A stretch of DNA of 64,000 nt, taken from positions 34,010 through 98,009 of the forward strand of contig VEPM01000015.1 of assembly GCA_012026795.1 (NCBI GenBank), in the 5' to 3' direction. The number at the start of each line of letters is the position of its first letter. The stretch's first letter is position 1. The notes beneath the pieces are model-generated. The model had not been told where the DNA came from, did no database searches, and saw only the letters and a program-made list of their open reading frames with translations. Positions 42,362-50,472 of this stretch are shown here, one piece after another. The DNA comes from Candidatus Methanoperedens sp. (GTDB lineage: Archaea > Halobacteriota > Methanosarcinia > Methanosarcinales > Methanoperedenaceae). A program made the position numbers and the translations under genes.

Positions 42362-44215
42362 TTGAAAATACCAGTTAAAAAGTATAAAGACAACAAATAC
42401 CGGGGAAGTATGAAAAAATTACTGGAATATGATAAATTAAAACTAATAGAAACATTATGGGAATACGACCCTGAAATTTTCAGGATTCTCAAATCAAGCA
42501 ATAAACTGCATGAAGCACGGAACAGGCTTTTTGATCACCTGAACGATTTAGAAAGGCATCTTTTCAACGTCTATTCTGATAAACATTTTAAAGATAAAAA
42601 TATTCTTGAGAGAAATAATGCAAAGGAGTGCATAAGGGTTTTTAAAAATGTCATTAGAACAGAAAATGAGGACATTACAAATTATTCCGCTTTGAATTCA
42701 TTATACAGGGTTGCAAAGAAAAAAGCAAAATCCGAAAGCTTAGATGTTGGTTTTTTCTTAGAATTTATTAATCTTTTCAAAGGTATTAACTGCGAGTCAG
42801 GAATATATGCGGAAAAGGAAGTTCCAATATTCTTGAGCCTGAGCGGGCATACTGCTGCACTTGAACGCATGAAAACACTTGACGAGTATTCTTCAAATAT
42901 TGAAAATTATTTCCTACGGTATAAAACAGGAATGGATCTGATCGAGGAAAGAAAGAATAATAAAAAATCCATCCTGGATTTTTTTAATGCTACTGACAAG
43001 GATTGGCAGAATTACTACTGGCATATTGAAAATATAATTTCGGATATTGATACTTTACTGGATCTTGTAAGATTGAGTGATAATGAGTTAAGAGGGCTTG
43101 AATGCGCAAGAAAAAACTGCATACCTTTTCAGATCACTCCCCATTATCTCTCGCTTTTTGACAGGGAAAACTCAGGGAAATATGACCATGCAATAAGAGC
43201 ACAGGTTCTTCCAAGTGAGAATTACTGCTGGAATTATATGCTAAGCAAAGATAATAGCACGAACCTTGATTTTATGGATGAAAAATCCACAAGTCCTATT
43301 CAAGGAATAACCCGAAGGTATCCGCAGATACTTATTCTCAAACCCTTTGATTCATGCCCGCAGATATGTGTTTATTGCCAGAGGAACTGGGAAATAACAG
43401 ATATCAAGGATGCTGTTTTCTCACGGGAGTCAATGAAGAATGCTCTGGATTGGATATCTAATAACAAAAACATAAAAGAAGTACTGATCACTGGCGGAGA
43501 TCCGTTAACGCTTGATGACGTTTCGATTGATTGGTTATTGTCTGAAATTTCAGGAATCGGCCATATTGAAAGGATCAGGATTGGCACGAGGATCATTGTT
43601 ACAATGCCTCAAAGGATCACAGGTGAACTCATCGAAATATTTGACAAATACTATGAGTTGGGGAGAAGGGAATTATGCATCGTAACACATTTTGAACATC
43701 CGACCGAGCTCACTCCTGATACCCTGGAAGCTATTAAGAAGATCAAGAAACTCGGTATCAACATGTACAACCAGCAGGTTTTTACATATTATAATAGCAA
43801 AAAATATGAATCGAGTTTCTTAAGAACAGTATTAAAAAAATCGGGAATTGACCCATATTACACTTTCAATACTAAAGGAAAAGATGAAACAATAGATTAT
43901 CGTGTACCCATTGCAAGGATAGAACAGGAAAGAGAAGAGGAGGCAAGATTCCTGCCGGGAATGGTGCGAACGGACGAGCCGGTTTTCAATGTCCCGAGGC
44001 TTGGGAAATCATATCTTCGCTCATGGCAGGACCATGAGGTAATAATGATCATGGAAGATGGAAGAAGAGTTTACCGTTTCTATCCATGGGAATCTAAATA
44101 CGCCTTTGTTGAACCGTATAATTATACAGATGTTTCGATCTTTGAGTATCTTAAAAGGTTGAAAGATGATAATGAAAATGTTGATGATTATTCATCTATA
44201 TGGTATTATTTCTAA
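42362..44215 (+). CDS. KamA-family radical SAM (aminomutase-like) protein
   Basis: 617 residues, about 200 longer than lysine 2,3-aminomutase. The first 330 residues are a helical N-terminal region without recognised motif. The radical SAM core has CPQICVYC (Cys332, Cys336, Cys339; CX3CX2C), the SAM-binding EVLITGGDPLTLDD, RIRIGTRIIVTMPQRIT and GINMYNQQVFTYY. A lysine in VPRLGKSYL is a candidate for the PLP-binding residue. The family rearranges alpha- to beta-amino acids; the substrate of these long members is not known. TTG 42362 is used; ATG 42410 is an alternative. Overlaps the convergent ClC gene by 20 nt. Confidence 0.72.
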   Translation: MKIPVKKYKDNKYRGSMKKLLEYDKLKLIETLWEYDPEIFRILKSSNKLHEARNRLFDHLNDLERHLFNVYSDKHFKDKNILERNNAKECIRVFKNVIRTENEDITNYSALNSLYRVAKKKAKSESLDVGFFLEFINLFKGINCESGIYAEKEVPIFLSLSGHTAALERMKTLDEYSSNIENYFLRYKTGMDLIEERKNNKKSILDFFNATDKDWQNYYWHIENIISDIDTLLDLVRLSDNELRGLECARKNCIPFQITPHYLSLFDRENSGKYDHAIRAQVLPSENYCWNYMLSKDNSTNLDFMDEKSTSPIQGITRRYPQILILKPFDSCPQICVYCQRNWEITDIKDAVFSRESMKNALDWISNNKNIKEVLITGGDPLTLDDVSIDWLLSEISGIGHIERIRIGTRIIVTMPQRITGELIEIFDKYYELGRRELCIVTHFEHPTELTPDTLEAIKKIKKLGINMYNQQVFTYYNSKKYESSFLRTVLKKSGIDPYYTFNTKGKDETIDYRVPIARIEQEREEEARFLPGMVRTDEPVFNVPRLGKSYLRSWQDHEVIMIMEDGRRVYRFYPWESKYAFVEPYNYTDVSIFEYLKRLKDDNENVDDYSSIWYYF

Positions 44216-45971
44216 TTGAACTCAAATTTGCATGAGCCTTTATAATATCTAATTTTGTAACAAGCCCGACGAGTTTTGCAGCATCATCGTTTTCCACTAC
44301 AAGTAATCGTCCGATCTTACTATTGAGAAGTTTCAAAAGAGCAGACTCAAGTGAATCTTCCGGTTTTACCACTATAAGTTTTGTTGACATAACCTCTTTT
44401 GCTGTAGTTGTTTTTCTTGCATCCGGCGATACTTTCTCTGCATCCTCAAATGTGATTATACCCACAAGTTTGTTATCATCAACGACTGGAAAACCAGTGT
44501 AACCGTATTTATGTATGAGATCAAGCACTTCGTGGATGCTCACAGATGATTTGATGGTAACAATATTTATGCTCATTGCATCTTCCACTTTAGCCCGCCC
44601 GAGTATATCCACCGTCATCTCCCTCCTGTGCGCGGGGGAAGAAGCACGGTTATCTACCTGTTTTTCGTAAATCGTCCATTTGCCTGATAGGACATAAGCC
44701 AGGGTCGATGCTACCATCAGCGGAGCAAGCAGGTTATAATTCCCCGTCATCTCTGATATCATCACGATCGCTGCTATGGGAACTTTTGCAACCCCGGCAA
44801 GCATCGCACCCATTCCCACGACAACATAAGCGCCAGGTTGGGAAATGATATCCGGGAATATAAGGTTCATTATCTGGCCAAAAGCCCCTCCTATCATTGC
44901 ACCTATGACAAGGGAAGGTGCAAAAACACCGCCGCTTCCGCCAGATGATAATGTAAATGAGGTTGCAAGAATTTTTAAAATAACAAGTACCATCATGACA
45001 GCTATTGACATCCTTACAAGATTACCGTTCATTGTTATCTGGACCCATCCGTAACCTATCCCCAGGACTTGTGGGAAAAACATTGCCATGATTCCTACAA
45101 GTAGTCCACCGATAGCTGGTTTGAGATATGATTTAATTTTCATGGGCTTGAAAATACGATCTCGCAAGCCATAGAAAATGATCACAAATAATATTGCTGT
45201 TGCGGCGCTCAGGATACCGAGAATGCCATAAAATATGAGTTCCGTGGGCGTTGTAAATTTAAAATCCGGAGTCGTAAATACGCCTCCCCAGCCAAAGAAA
45301 GATGAAAATATGGAATATGCGATTGTAGATGAGATGAATGCAGGAACAAGACCCTCTGTTTCCATGTCCCTCTTATAGAGTACTTCTATTGCGAATATTG
45401 ATCCTCCAAGAGGCGCTTTGAATATGCTGCCAATACCTGCCGCCATACCACAGATGACCATTATTCTCCTGTCACGGTCGCTCAATTTAAAAAATGTGGC
45501 AAGCGTAGAACCAAAACCAGCACCTATCTGGGTGATAGGCCCTTCACTTCCCGAGCTCCCCCCGGAGCCGATGGTTATCATTGATGTAATCGCTTTGGTG
45601 AGCGGAACTCTTTTCCTGATAAAACCTCGTTTATTATTATAAGCATCAATAACGGCATCAGTGCCATGCCCCTGCGCCTCCGGGGAGTAAGTATGGATTA
45701 TAATGCCTGCAATTAATCCGCCAGCTGCCGGCAATAAGAAAAGAAGCCATTTTACTCCTGTTGCAGGGTGATTGAATAATGAAGTTTCTCCATCAGGTAA
45801 AGGGGGATAATAACCGCCTATACTTCCAAGAACATAATTTGAAACTATGTCCAATCCAAGATAGAACAAAATTGCCCCGAAACCTGAAATAATACCTATA
45901 AGAATACTCAATAAAGTCCATCTCTGGACCTGTTTCAGTTCAAGGTCTTTTAAAAATTCATTAAGTTTCAA
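44196..45971 (-). CDS. ClC chloride channel/transporter with CBS pair
   Basis: 591 residues. About ten membrane helices with ClC signatures GSGGSSGSEGPITQIGAG (with the gating glutamate), FKAPLGGSIFAIEVLYKRD and SGGSGGVFAPSLVIGAMIGG. The C-terminal 130 residues hold two CBS domains (VEDAMSINIVTIKSSVSIHEVLDLI; AKEVMSTKLIVVKPEDSLESAL), which commonly sense nucleotides or ionic strength. The length is normal for a ClC-CBS fusion. Begins the ion-transport island and is divergent from the MscS gene. Confidence 0.92.
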   Translation of the reverse strand: MKLNEFLKDLELKQVQRWTLLSILIGIISGFGAILFYLGLDIVSNYVLGSIGGYYPPLPDGETSLFNHPATGVKWLLFLLPAAGGLIAGIIIHTYSPEAQGHGTDAVIDAYNNKRGFIRKRVPLTKAITSMITIGSGGSSGSEGPITQIGAGFGSTLATFFKLSDRDRRIMVICGMAAGIGSIFKAPLGGSIFAIEVLYKRDMETEGLVPAFISSTIAYSIFSSFFGWGGVFTTPDFKFTTPTELIFYGILGILSAATAILFVIIFYGLRDRIFKPMKIKSYLKPAIGGLLVGIMAMFFPQVLGIGYGWVQITMNGNLVRMSIAVMMVLVILKILATSFTLSSGGSGGVFAPSLVIGAMIGGAFGQIMNLIFPDIISQPGAYVVVGMGAMLAGVAKVPIAAIVMISEMTGNYNLLAPLMVASTLAYVLSGKWTIYEKQVDNRASSPAHRREMTVDILGRAKVEDAMSINIVTIKSSVSIHEVLDLIHKYGYTGFPVVDDNKLVGIITFEDAEKVSPDARKTTTAKEVMSTKLIVVKPEDSLESALLKLLNSKIGRLLVVENDDAAKLVGLVTKLDIIKAHANLSSIRNNTI

Positions 45972-46071
45972 GTTCGGATCATCAACCTATTAGTCATAAT
46001 AATTATGCTTATCATACTTAAAATTAGATGTAAACAATACATTAATATGAAAACACCGAATAACTCACATT

Positions 46072-47124
46072 ATGGTTTTTGATATATCCGGAATTTCGAC
46101 TTACACTATTGCAAACAATTCAGTGAACGATTATTTAATATCTTTAATTATTTTTATAGTATCCATCGTTGTTTTAAGGATTTTCAAATATATTATCTTG
46201 AGAAAACTTAAAGAAATATTTGCTAAAACCGCAACTGAATATGATGATCTTGTTGTAAAAGTTATCGATGCGTTTGGCTGGCCGTTCTATGTATTGATAT
46301 CCACATATGTCGCTTTTTATTTTATTGTAATACCAGATGGTTTACGGACATTCGTGTATTATCTGATAATAGTTCTTGGTACCTATTATGCAATCAAAGG
46401 TGTTCAAACTCTTGTCGATTACAGCACGCATAAAATGATAGTAAAAAAACAGGAAGAAGGTGGTGATGAAGAAAGGGGAACTGACACATCTGTAATAGAT
46501 CTTCTGGGCAGGCTCCTGAAAAGTTTTTTGTGGATCATGGCAACAATCTTTATTATTTCGAACCTGGGATACAATGTTTCAACCTTAATAGCCGGGCTGG
46601 GGATCGGAGGTCTGGCAATTGCCATAGCTTTGCAAAACATTTTAAGTGATATATTTGCCTCTTTTTCTATATATTTTGATAAACCCTTCCAGGCCGGGGA
46701 TTTCATTACATTTGCAGATGAGAGCGGAACGGTGAAAAGGATAGGATTAAAATCCACACGCATCCAGACACTGCATGGCGAAGAACTGATAGTATCAAAC
46801 AAGCAATTAATAGAATCAAAGGTGCACAACCATAAGCGAATGGAACTGCGAAGAGTCGTTTTTAATCTTGGTATTGCATACGGAACACCAAATGAAAAAC
46901 TTGAAAAAATCCCTGTGATAATTAAGAAGATAATTGATAATATCAAGGTGATAAAATTTGACAGAGTTCATTTAGTTAAATTCGGAGATTTCAGCCTGGT
47001 TTTTGAAATAGTTTATTATGTGAAAACTCGTGATTACAGTAAACATACGGATGTTCGGCATGTGATAAACATGGCTATAAATGAACAGTTTTCAAAAGAG
47101 GGAATTGAGATTCGAAGGAATTGA
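46072..47124 (+). CDS. MscS-family mechanosensitive channel
   Basis: 350 residues. Four N-terminal hydrophobic helices precede the conserved pore helix and beta domain: LIAGLGIGGLAIAIALQNIL (pore helix with Gly/Ala packing), SDIFASFSIYFDKPFQAGDFI and GTVKRIGLKSTRIQTLHGEELIVSNKQLI. The C-terminal alpha/beta part ends KEGIEIRRN. These are definitive MscS features. It releases solutes on hypo-osmotic shock. Fits the osmotic and ionic theme with ClC on the opposite strand. Confidence 0.92.
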   Translation: MVFDISGISTYTIANNSVNDYLISLIIFIVSIVVLRIFKYIILRKLKEIFAKTATEYDDLVVKVIDAFGWPFYVLISTYVAFYFIVIPDGLRTFVYYLIIVLGTYYAIKGVQTLVDYSTHKMIVKKQEEGGDEERGTDTSVIDLLGRLLKSFLWIMATIFIISNLGYNVSTLIAGLGIGGLAIAIALQNILSDIFASFSIYFDKPFQAGDFITFADESGTVKRIGLKSTRIQTLHGEELIVSNKQLIESKVHNHKRMELRRVVFNLGIAYGTPNEKLEKIPVIIKKIIDNIKVIKFDRVHLVKFGDFSLVFEIVYYVKTRDYSKHTDVRHVINMAINEQFSKEGIEIRRN

Positions 47125-47176
47125 GGGCGTATCCAGCTCAAACGATTTTGATCAAAAAATAAAATTACATATAATC

Positions 47177-47211
47177 ACTAACAAGTTATAACAAATTCGA
47201 AAGATTTATAA
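47177..47211 (+). promoter_or_regulatory. 35-bp promoter-like repeat, copy 1
   Basis: First of two 35-bp direct repeats (the other at 47962-47996) that differ at a single base (A or G at position 12). Core AACAAATTCGAAAGATTTAT contains the palindrome TTCGAA and ends in a TATA-like TTTATAA. It lies about 50 nt before a small membrane-protein ORF (47261). It probably combines operator and TATA box. The winged-helix gene between the copies is a candidate binder. Confidence 0.5.
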
Positions 47212-47260
47212 TACTTGAAACTTATTGTTCTTCAAATGGATTCATTATCAGGAGAATAAT

Positions 47261-47371
47261 ATGGAAAAATCAATAGAAACGTTTATTGGACCAGTAATGT
47301 TTTTTGTATTGGCAGGAATATTCTATTTTATTGTAGAATTGAGAATCAAATTGCTTAAGTGCAGAATTTAA
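47261..47371 (+). CDS. 36-residue single-span membrane protein
   Basis: Small ORF MEKSIETFIGPVMFFVLAGI continuing FYFIVELRIKLLKCRI, with ribosome-binding site AGGAG (47250-47254) and the promoter-like repeat upstream. One hydrophobic helix (about 9-27) with a basic C-terminus, so Nout-Cin topology is likely. It is convergent with the regulator at 47375. Small single-span proteins often modulate transporters; no homologue is recognised. Confidence 0.5.
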   Translation: MEKSIETFIGPVMFFVLAGIFYFIVELRIKLLKCRI

Positions 47372-47374
47372 TCT

Positions 47375-47902
47375 TCAATTATTTGCTAAAAGATTATTTT
47401 TCTTGAGGTTTTCAAATACCTCAGTTCCTTTATCTGTTAAAATAAACTTTTTCCAGGTTTTTTTTCCGGGGGTCAGTGACTGGATCAGTCCTCGCTCTTC
47501 CAGTTCCCGCATTGCGTAACTGATGTTCTGTAATGATCTATCGGTCGAATCTGCTATATCGGATGCCTGTATCATCCTTTTTTCGTGCATCATTTTTAAT
47601 ACAACCACTCTTCTTTCCACTCCCAATACCCACATTGTCAATTCATCAATATTGATTATTCCCAGAATAAATAATTTGAGCAGTTTTTTATTAAAATCGG
47701 ATGAGCATTCCAATTGGTTCCTAATTTTTTCCTCCTGTGATTGCTGTTGCTGGATTGAATTAGCTTCAATACCCACACAAGACTTATTGAATTGAAATTC
47801 GCTTTTTGTGGGAAGAGGCATTATGGCTGCAATGGAAACTGATATCAATAATACTAGTACCAGGATTCGAATGCTTTTATGGGACCTTTCATTACCTTTC
47901 AT
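47375..47902 (-). CDS. Membrane-anchored winged-helix regulator
   Basis: 175 residues. One N-terminal hydrophobic segment (about 11-29, IRILVLVLLISVSIAAIMPL) acts as anchor or signal. A short linker rich in Gln and Ser follows, then a MarR/ArsR-like winged helix (about 95-165: VERRVVVLKMMHEKRMIQASDIADSTDRSLQNISYAMRELEERGLI; wing TPGKKTWKKFILTDKG). This one-component layout is frequent in archaea. It lies between two copies of a 35-bp promoter-like repeat, which makes control of those promoters plausible. Confidence 0.7.
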   Translation of the reverse strand: MKGNERSHKSIRILVLVLLISVSIAAIMPLPTKSEFQFNKSCVGIEANSIQQQQSQEEKIRNQLECSSDFNKKLLKLFILGIINIDELTMWVLGVERRVVVLKMMHEKRMIQASDIADSTDRSLQNISYAMRELEERGLIQSLTPGKKTWKKFILTDKGTEVFENLKKNNLLANN

Positions 47903-47961
47903 ACTCTTTGCATTGAATTATTTTGCATGCGTATTATGTTTTCTATGGATTATATATAATT

Positions 47962-47996
47962 ACTAACAAGTTGTAACAAATTCGAAAGATTTATAA
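47962..47996 (+). promoter_or_regulatory. 35-bp promoter-like repeat, copy 2
   Basis: Second copy of the 35-bp element, 785 bp from the first and matching it at 34 of 35 positions. It is followed by a similar ATTATTGTTC tract, so the similarity runs slightly beyond the core. It sits about 90 nt before the leader peptide and about 120 nt before mtrD, and is probably the mtrD promoter. Confidence 0.5.
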
Positions 47997-48084
47997 CATT
48001 TGATAATTATTGTTCGTAGAACAGGTCTATCATTCACGTTGGTTCTATGTGGTGATTACTGTAAAAAATTGGAGGATAAAATAT

Positions 48085-48120
48085 ATGCAATCAGAAAAAA
48101 GGAGTGAATTGAAATGGTAG
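48085..48120 (+). CDS. Putative 11-residue leader peptide of mtrD
   Basis: ATG at 48085 follows GGAGG (48071-48075) and encodes MQSEKRSELKW, ending in TAG that overlaps the mtrD start codon. mtrD has a weaker GGAG (48101-48104) inside this frame. The arrangement suggests translational coupling. It may instead be what remains of a longer upstream gene such as mtrE. Translation is unproven. Confidence 0.3.
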   Translation: MQSEKRSELKW

Positions 48121-48845
48121 ATATTTCATTACTCTCTCCCGAAATAATGATGGACATTCTATTAATAGCCATCAGCGGCACTCTTATTTGTATAGGTGTG
48201 CACTTTGTACCAGTGGGAGGCGCCCCGGCGGCAATGGCACAGGCTACTGGAATAGGAACAGGCACCGTGGAACTCGCAGCAGGTTCAGGGCTTGTCGGCC
48301 TGATAACAGGGGCTTATATGTATGCAAATGTTGAGAACGCGCCAATGGCTTTAGTACTGGCTGCGGGAGCAGTTGGCTCCATGATAATGATATCAAGTGC
48401 AATGATAGCTGCCACTTTAATATATGCCTATGGCGTTGGAGTGCCTTTTTCTTCGGCACAGGTAAAAAAAGATCCGATAACAGGAGACAGCCAGGACATA
48501 TATATGTCTAAAGGGACCCAGGGACAGGGAATTCCAACCGTATGTTTTGTCAGTGGAGTAATCGGGGCTGCGCTTGGCGGCATTGGAGGGGCGCTCATAT
48601 ATTATGTTCTTGTTGGAATATACGGTCAATTGATCAGTGCAACAAGCGCCGCCGCAGTTGCGGGTGTATTTACCATGGGTGTTTTCTATGTTAATGCAGT
48701 TGTCCCATCTTATGGCGTAGGCGGAACAATAGAAGGATTCCATGACCCCAAATTCAGGCGCGTTCTTCCAAAAGATGCCCTGACAAGCTTTATTGTGAGC
48801 CTTGTCCTTGGTGTCGTAGCAATATTAATTTCAACGGGAATGTAA
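48114..48845 (+). CDS. mtrD: Tetrahydromethanopterin S-methyltransferase subunit D
   Basis: 243-residue integral membrane subunit of the Na+-pumping methyltransferase Mtr. About six to seven helices, with the family blocks CIGVHFVPVGGAPAAMAQAT, YAYGVGVPFSSAQVKKDPIT, SKGTQGQGIPTVCFVSGVIG and GGTIEGFHDPKFRRVLPKDAL. The protein looks full length and intact. It is not flanked by the other mtr genes (usual order E D C B A F G H) but by a regulator and cation transporters. It is either an extra paralogue or a relocated subunit; the window cannot tell which. Confidence 0.93.
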   Translation: MVDISLLSPEIMMDILLIAISGTLICIGVHFVPVGGAPAAMAQATGIGTGTVELAAGSGLVGLITGAYMYANVENAPMALVLAAGAVGSMIMISSAMIAATLIYAYGVGVPFSSAQVKKDPITGDSQDIYMSKGTQGQGIPTVCFVSGVIGAALGGIGGALIYYVLVGIYGQLISATSAAAVAGVFTMGVFYVNAVVPSYGVGGTIEGFHDPKFRRVLPKDALTSFIVSLVLGVVAILISTGM

Positions 48846-48984
48846 CATGATACTTTCTGAAGAAATATCTGCACTGAAGGAAAGGGAGTACTTGTTTTAA
48901 TTCATGGAACGAGGGGCATAATATTGTGACAGCTATAATCGTATTCTATAACAACCGGTCAAAAATAGGTCCAACAGAGGTACA

Positions 48985-50115
48985 ATGAGCTTTGAATTCA
49001 GCTCAACAGTTGCAGGCGGATTATTGGCAATTTTCCTTATTGTCCTGCTTGGCCCATTTCTGATCAAAAAAATCGAACATAACCTTGAGGTATTCCTTTT
49101 CTCAATGGGTGTTCTGGCAGTAACAGTAAACTCCTTCTTCCTGAAAGTATCACCCGGCGCCGAATCCGGGGTTGAGGGAACTTTGCCTAACTGGAACTTT
49201 CATCTGATCGAAAAAGCACTTGTCGATCCTGTTGAAATATCGCTTGCTGTGTTATTTGCAGGGCTTATTTTCCATTATGGGCGAGGGCACATACGCGCCT
49301 TAATGCAGAGAATACTGGCAAGAATACCGCTTAAGATTGTGGTATTTGCAGTAATCGTGGTTCTCGGTCTGCTTTCAAGTGTTATCACTGCCATCATTGC
49401 TGCGCTTCTGCTTGTTGAGATAATTAGCGCATTGAAGCTTAATCGTAAGACAATGGTAAATCTGACAATAATCGCCTGCTTTGCAATTGGCCTTGGCGCC
49501 GCACTTACTCCTATCGGTGAACCACTTTCTACAATAGTTATAAAGACAAAGATGAAGGAAAGTTTCTTCTATCTTTTCGATTTGCTTGGAAAATATATAA
49601 TACCAGGAGTCCTGGCGTTCGGCATAGTAGGTGTTTTCTTCGCTTCTAAAAAAGAAGTACCCACAGATGATGCCGTAGTTACAGATGATGTTCACGAAAG
49701 AATAAACGATGTGCTTATCAGGGCAGCAAAGGTGTATGTGTTCGTAATGGCCCTTGTTCTTCTCGGAACTGGCTTTACACCGATCATTGAATGGTATGTA
49801 ACAAAAATGGCAGGTGAAGCTCTTTACTGGGTGAATATGGTATCAGCTATCCTTGATAATGCTACTCTTGCGGCTGCCGAAGTCGATCCTTCCATGATTA
49901 TCCCTGGCGCACCCGACCCGGCGATCAAGATCAAAAGTGTCTTGATGGGATTGCTTGTATCAGGCGGTATGCTCATCCCAGGAAATATACCCAATATTAT
50001 AGCTGCCAACAAGCTTGGGATTACAAGCAAGGAATGGGCAAGGCTTGGGGTTCCTCTGGGTCTTGTAGCGATGCTGGTATATTTCATAATACTCTATGCG
50101 CCGAATTATATCTGA
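48985..50115 (+). CDS. DUF1646 family cation transporter
   Basis: 376 residues with about ten hydrophobic segments. The family features are GLLAIFLIVLLGPFLIKKIEHNLE, NLTIIACFAIGLGAALTPIGEPLSTI and MLIPGNIPNIIAANKLGITSKEWARLG. The TPIGEPLS and GNIPNIIAA halves resemble the inverted-repeat pores of ion-transporter-superfamily carriers such as NhaD. DUF1646 proteins are predicted cation or sodium transporters. Follows mtrD by 139 nt in the same orientation, so possibly one transcript. Confidence 0.78.
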   Translation: MSFEFSSTVAGGLLAIFLIVLLGPFLIKKIEHNLEVFLFSMGVLAVTVNSFFLKVSPGAESGVEGTLPNWNFHLIEKALVDPVEISLAVLFAGLIFHYGRGHIRALMQRILARIPLKIVVFAVIVVLGLLSSVITAIIAALLLVEIISALKLNRKTMVNLTIIACFAIGLGAALTPIGEPLSTIVIKTKMKESFFYLFDLLGKYIIPGVLAFGIVGVFFASKKEVPTDDAVVTDDVHERINDVLIRAAKVYVFVMALVLLGTGFTPIIEWYVTKMAGEALYWVNMVSAILDNATLAAAEVDPSMIIPGAPDPAIKIKSVLMGLLVSGGMLIPGNIPNIIAANKLGITSKEWARLGVPLGLVAMLVYFIILYAPNYI

Positions 50116-50216
50116 CTATTAGTTAAACATGGTCTCTCGCAAATCTGCAAGATATGTGGCTGCGGGTTTCCGGAACAGTTTCAGGAACAAGATGAGAATC
50201 AAACTGGAAAAAGAAC

Positions 50217-50348
50217 ATGAAAATAGAATTCATTGAGAAAATAAAGGAATTGGGAATAGGAGCGTATATCATAGCTATAGGCGTATTCTTTATTCTTTTG
50301 ATGATAGGGTGGTTAATTTATAATATTTTTATTTCTTCTAAAGGTTAG
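50217..50348 (+). CDS. 43-residue single-span membrane protein
   Basis: Small ORF starting MKIEFIEKIKELGIGAYIIA, with one helix (about 16-39, IGVFFILLMIGWLIYNIFI) and a short SSKG tail. A decayed copy of its end lies at 55718-55773, at the same place relative to a second UspA gene, so it belongs to the duplicated unit. Upstream sequence has no strong ribosome-binding site (GGAAAAAG). Function unknown; possibly a transporter modulator. Confidence 0.45.
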   Translation: MKIEFIEKIKELGIGAYIIAIGVFFILLMIGWLIYNIFISSKG

Positions 50349-50472
50349 GCATCATAAAATTTTTTCAATTTTTCAATTGAAAAAACTCCTATAACAACTG
50401 GTGCCTAACCGGAATTTTAATAAAGATATTTCCTGACATTAAATTAGAAATAATAAAATAAGTGAGGATAAA

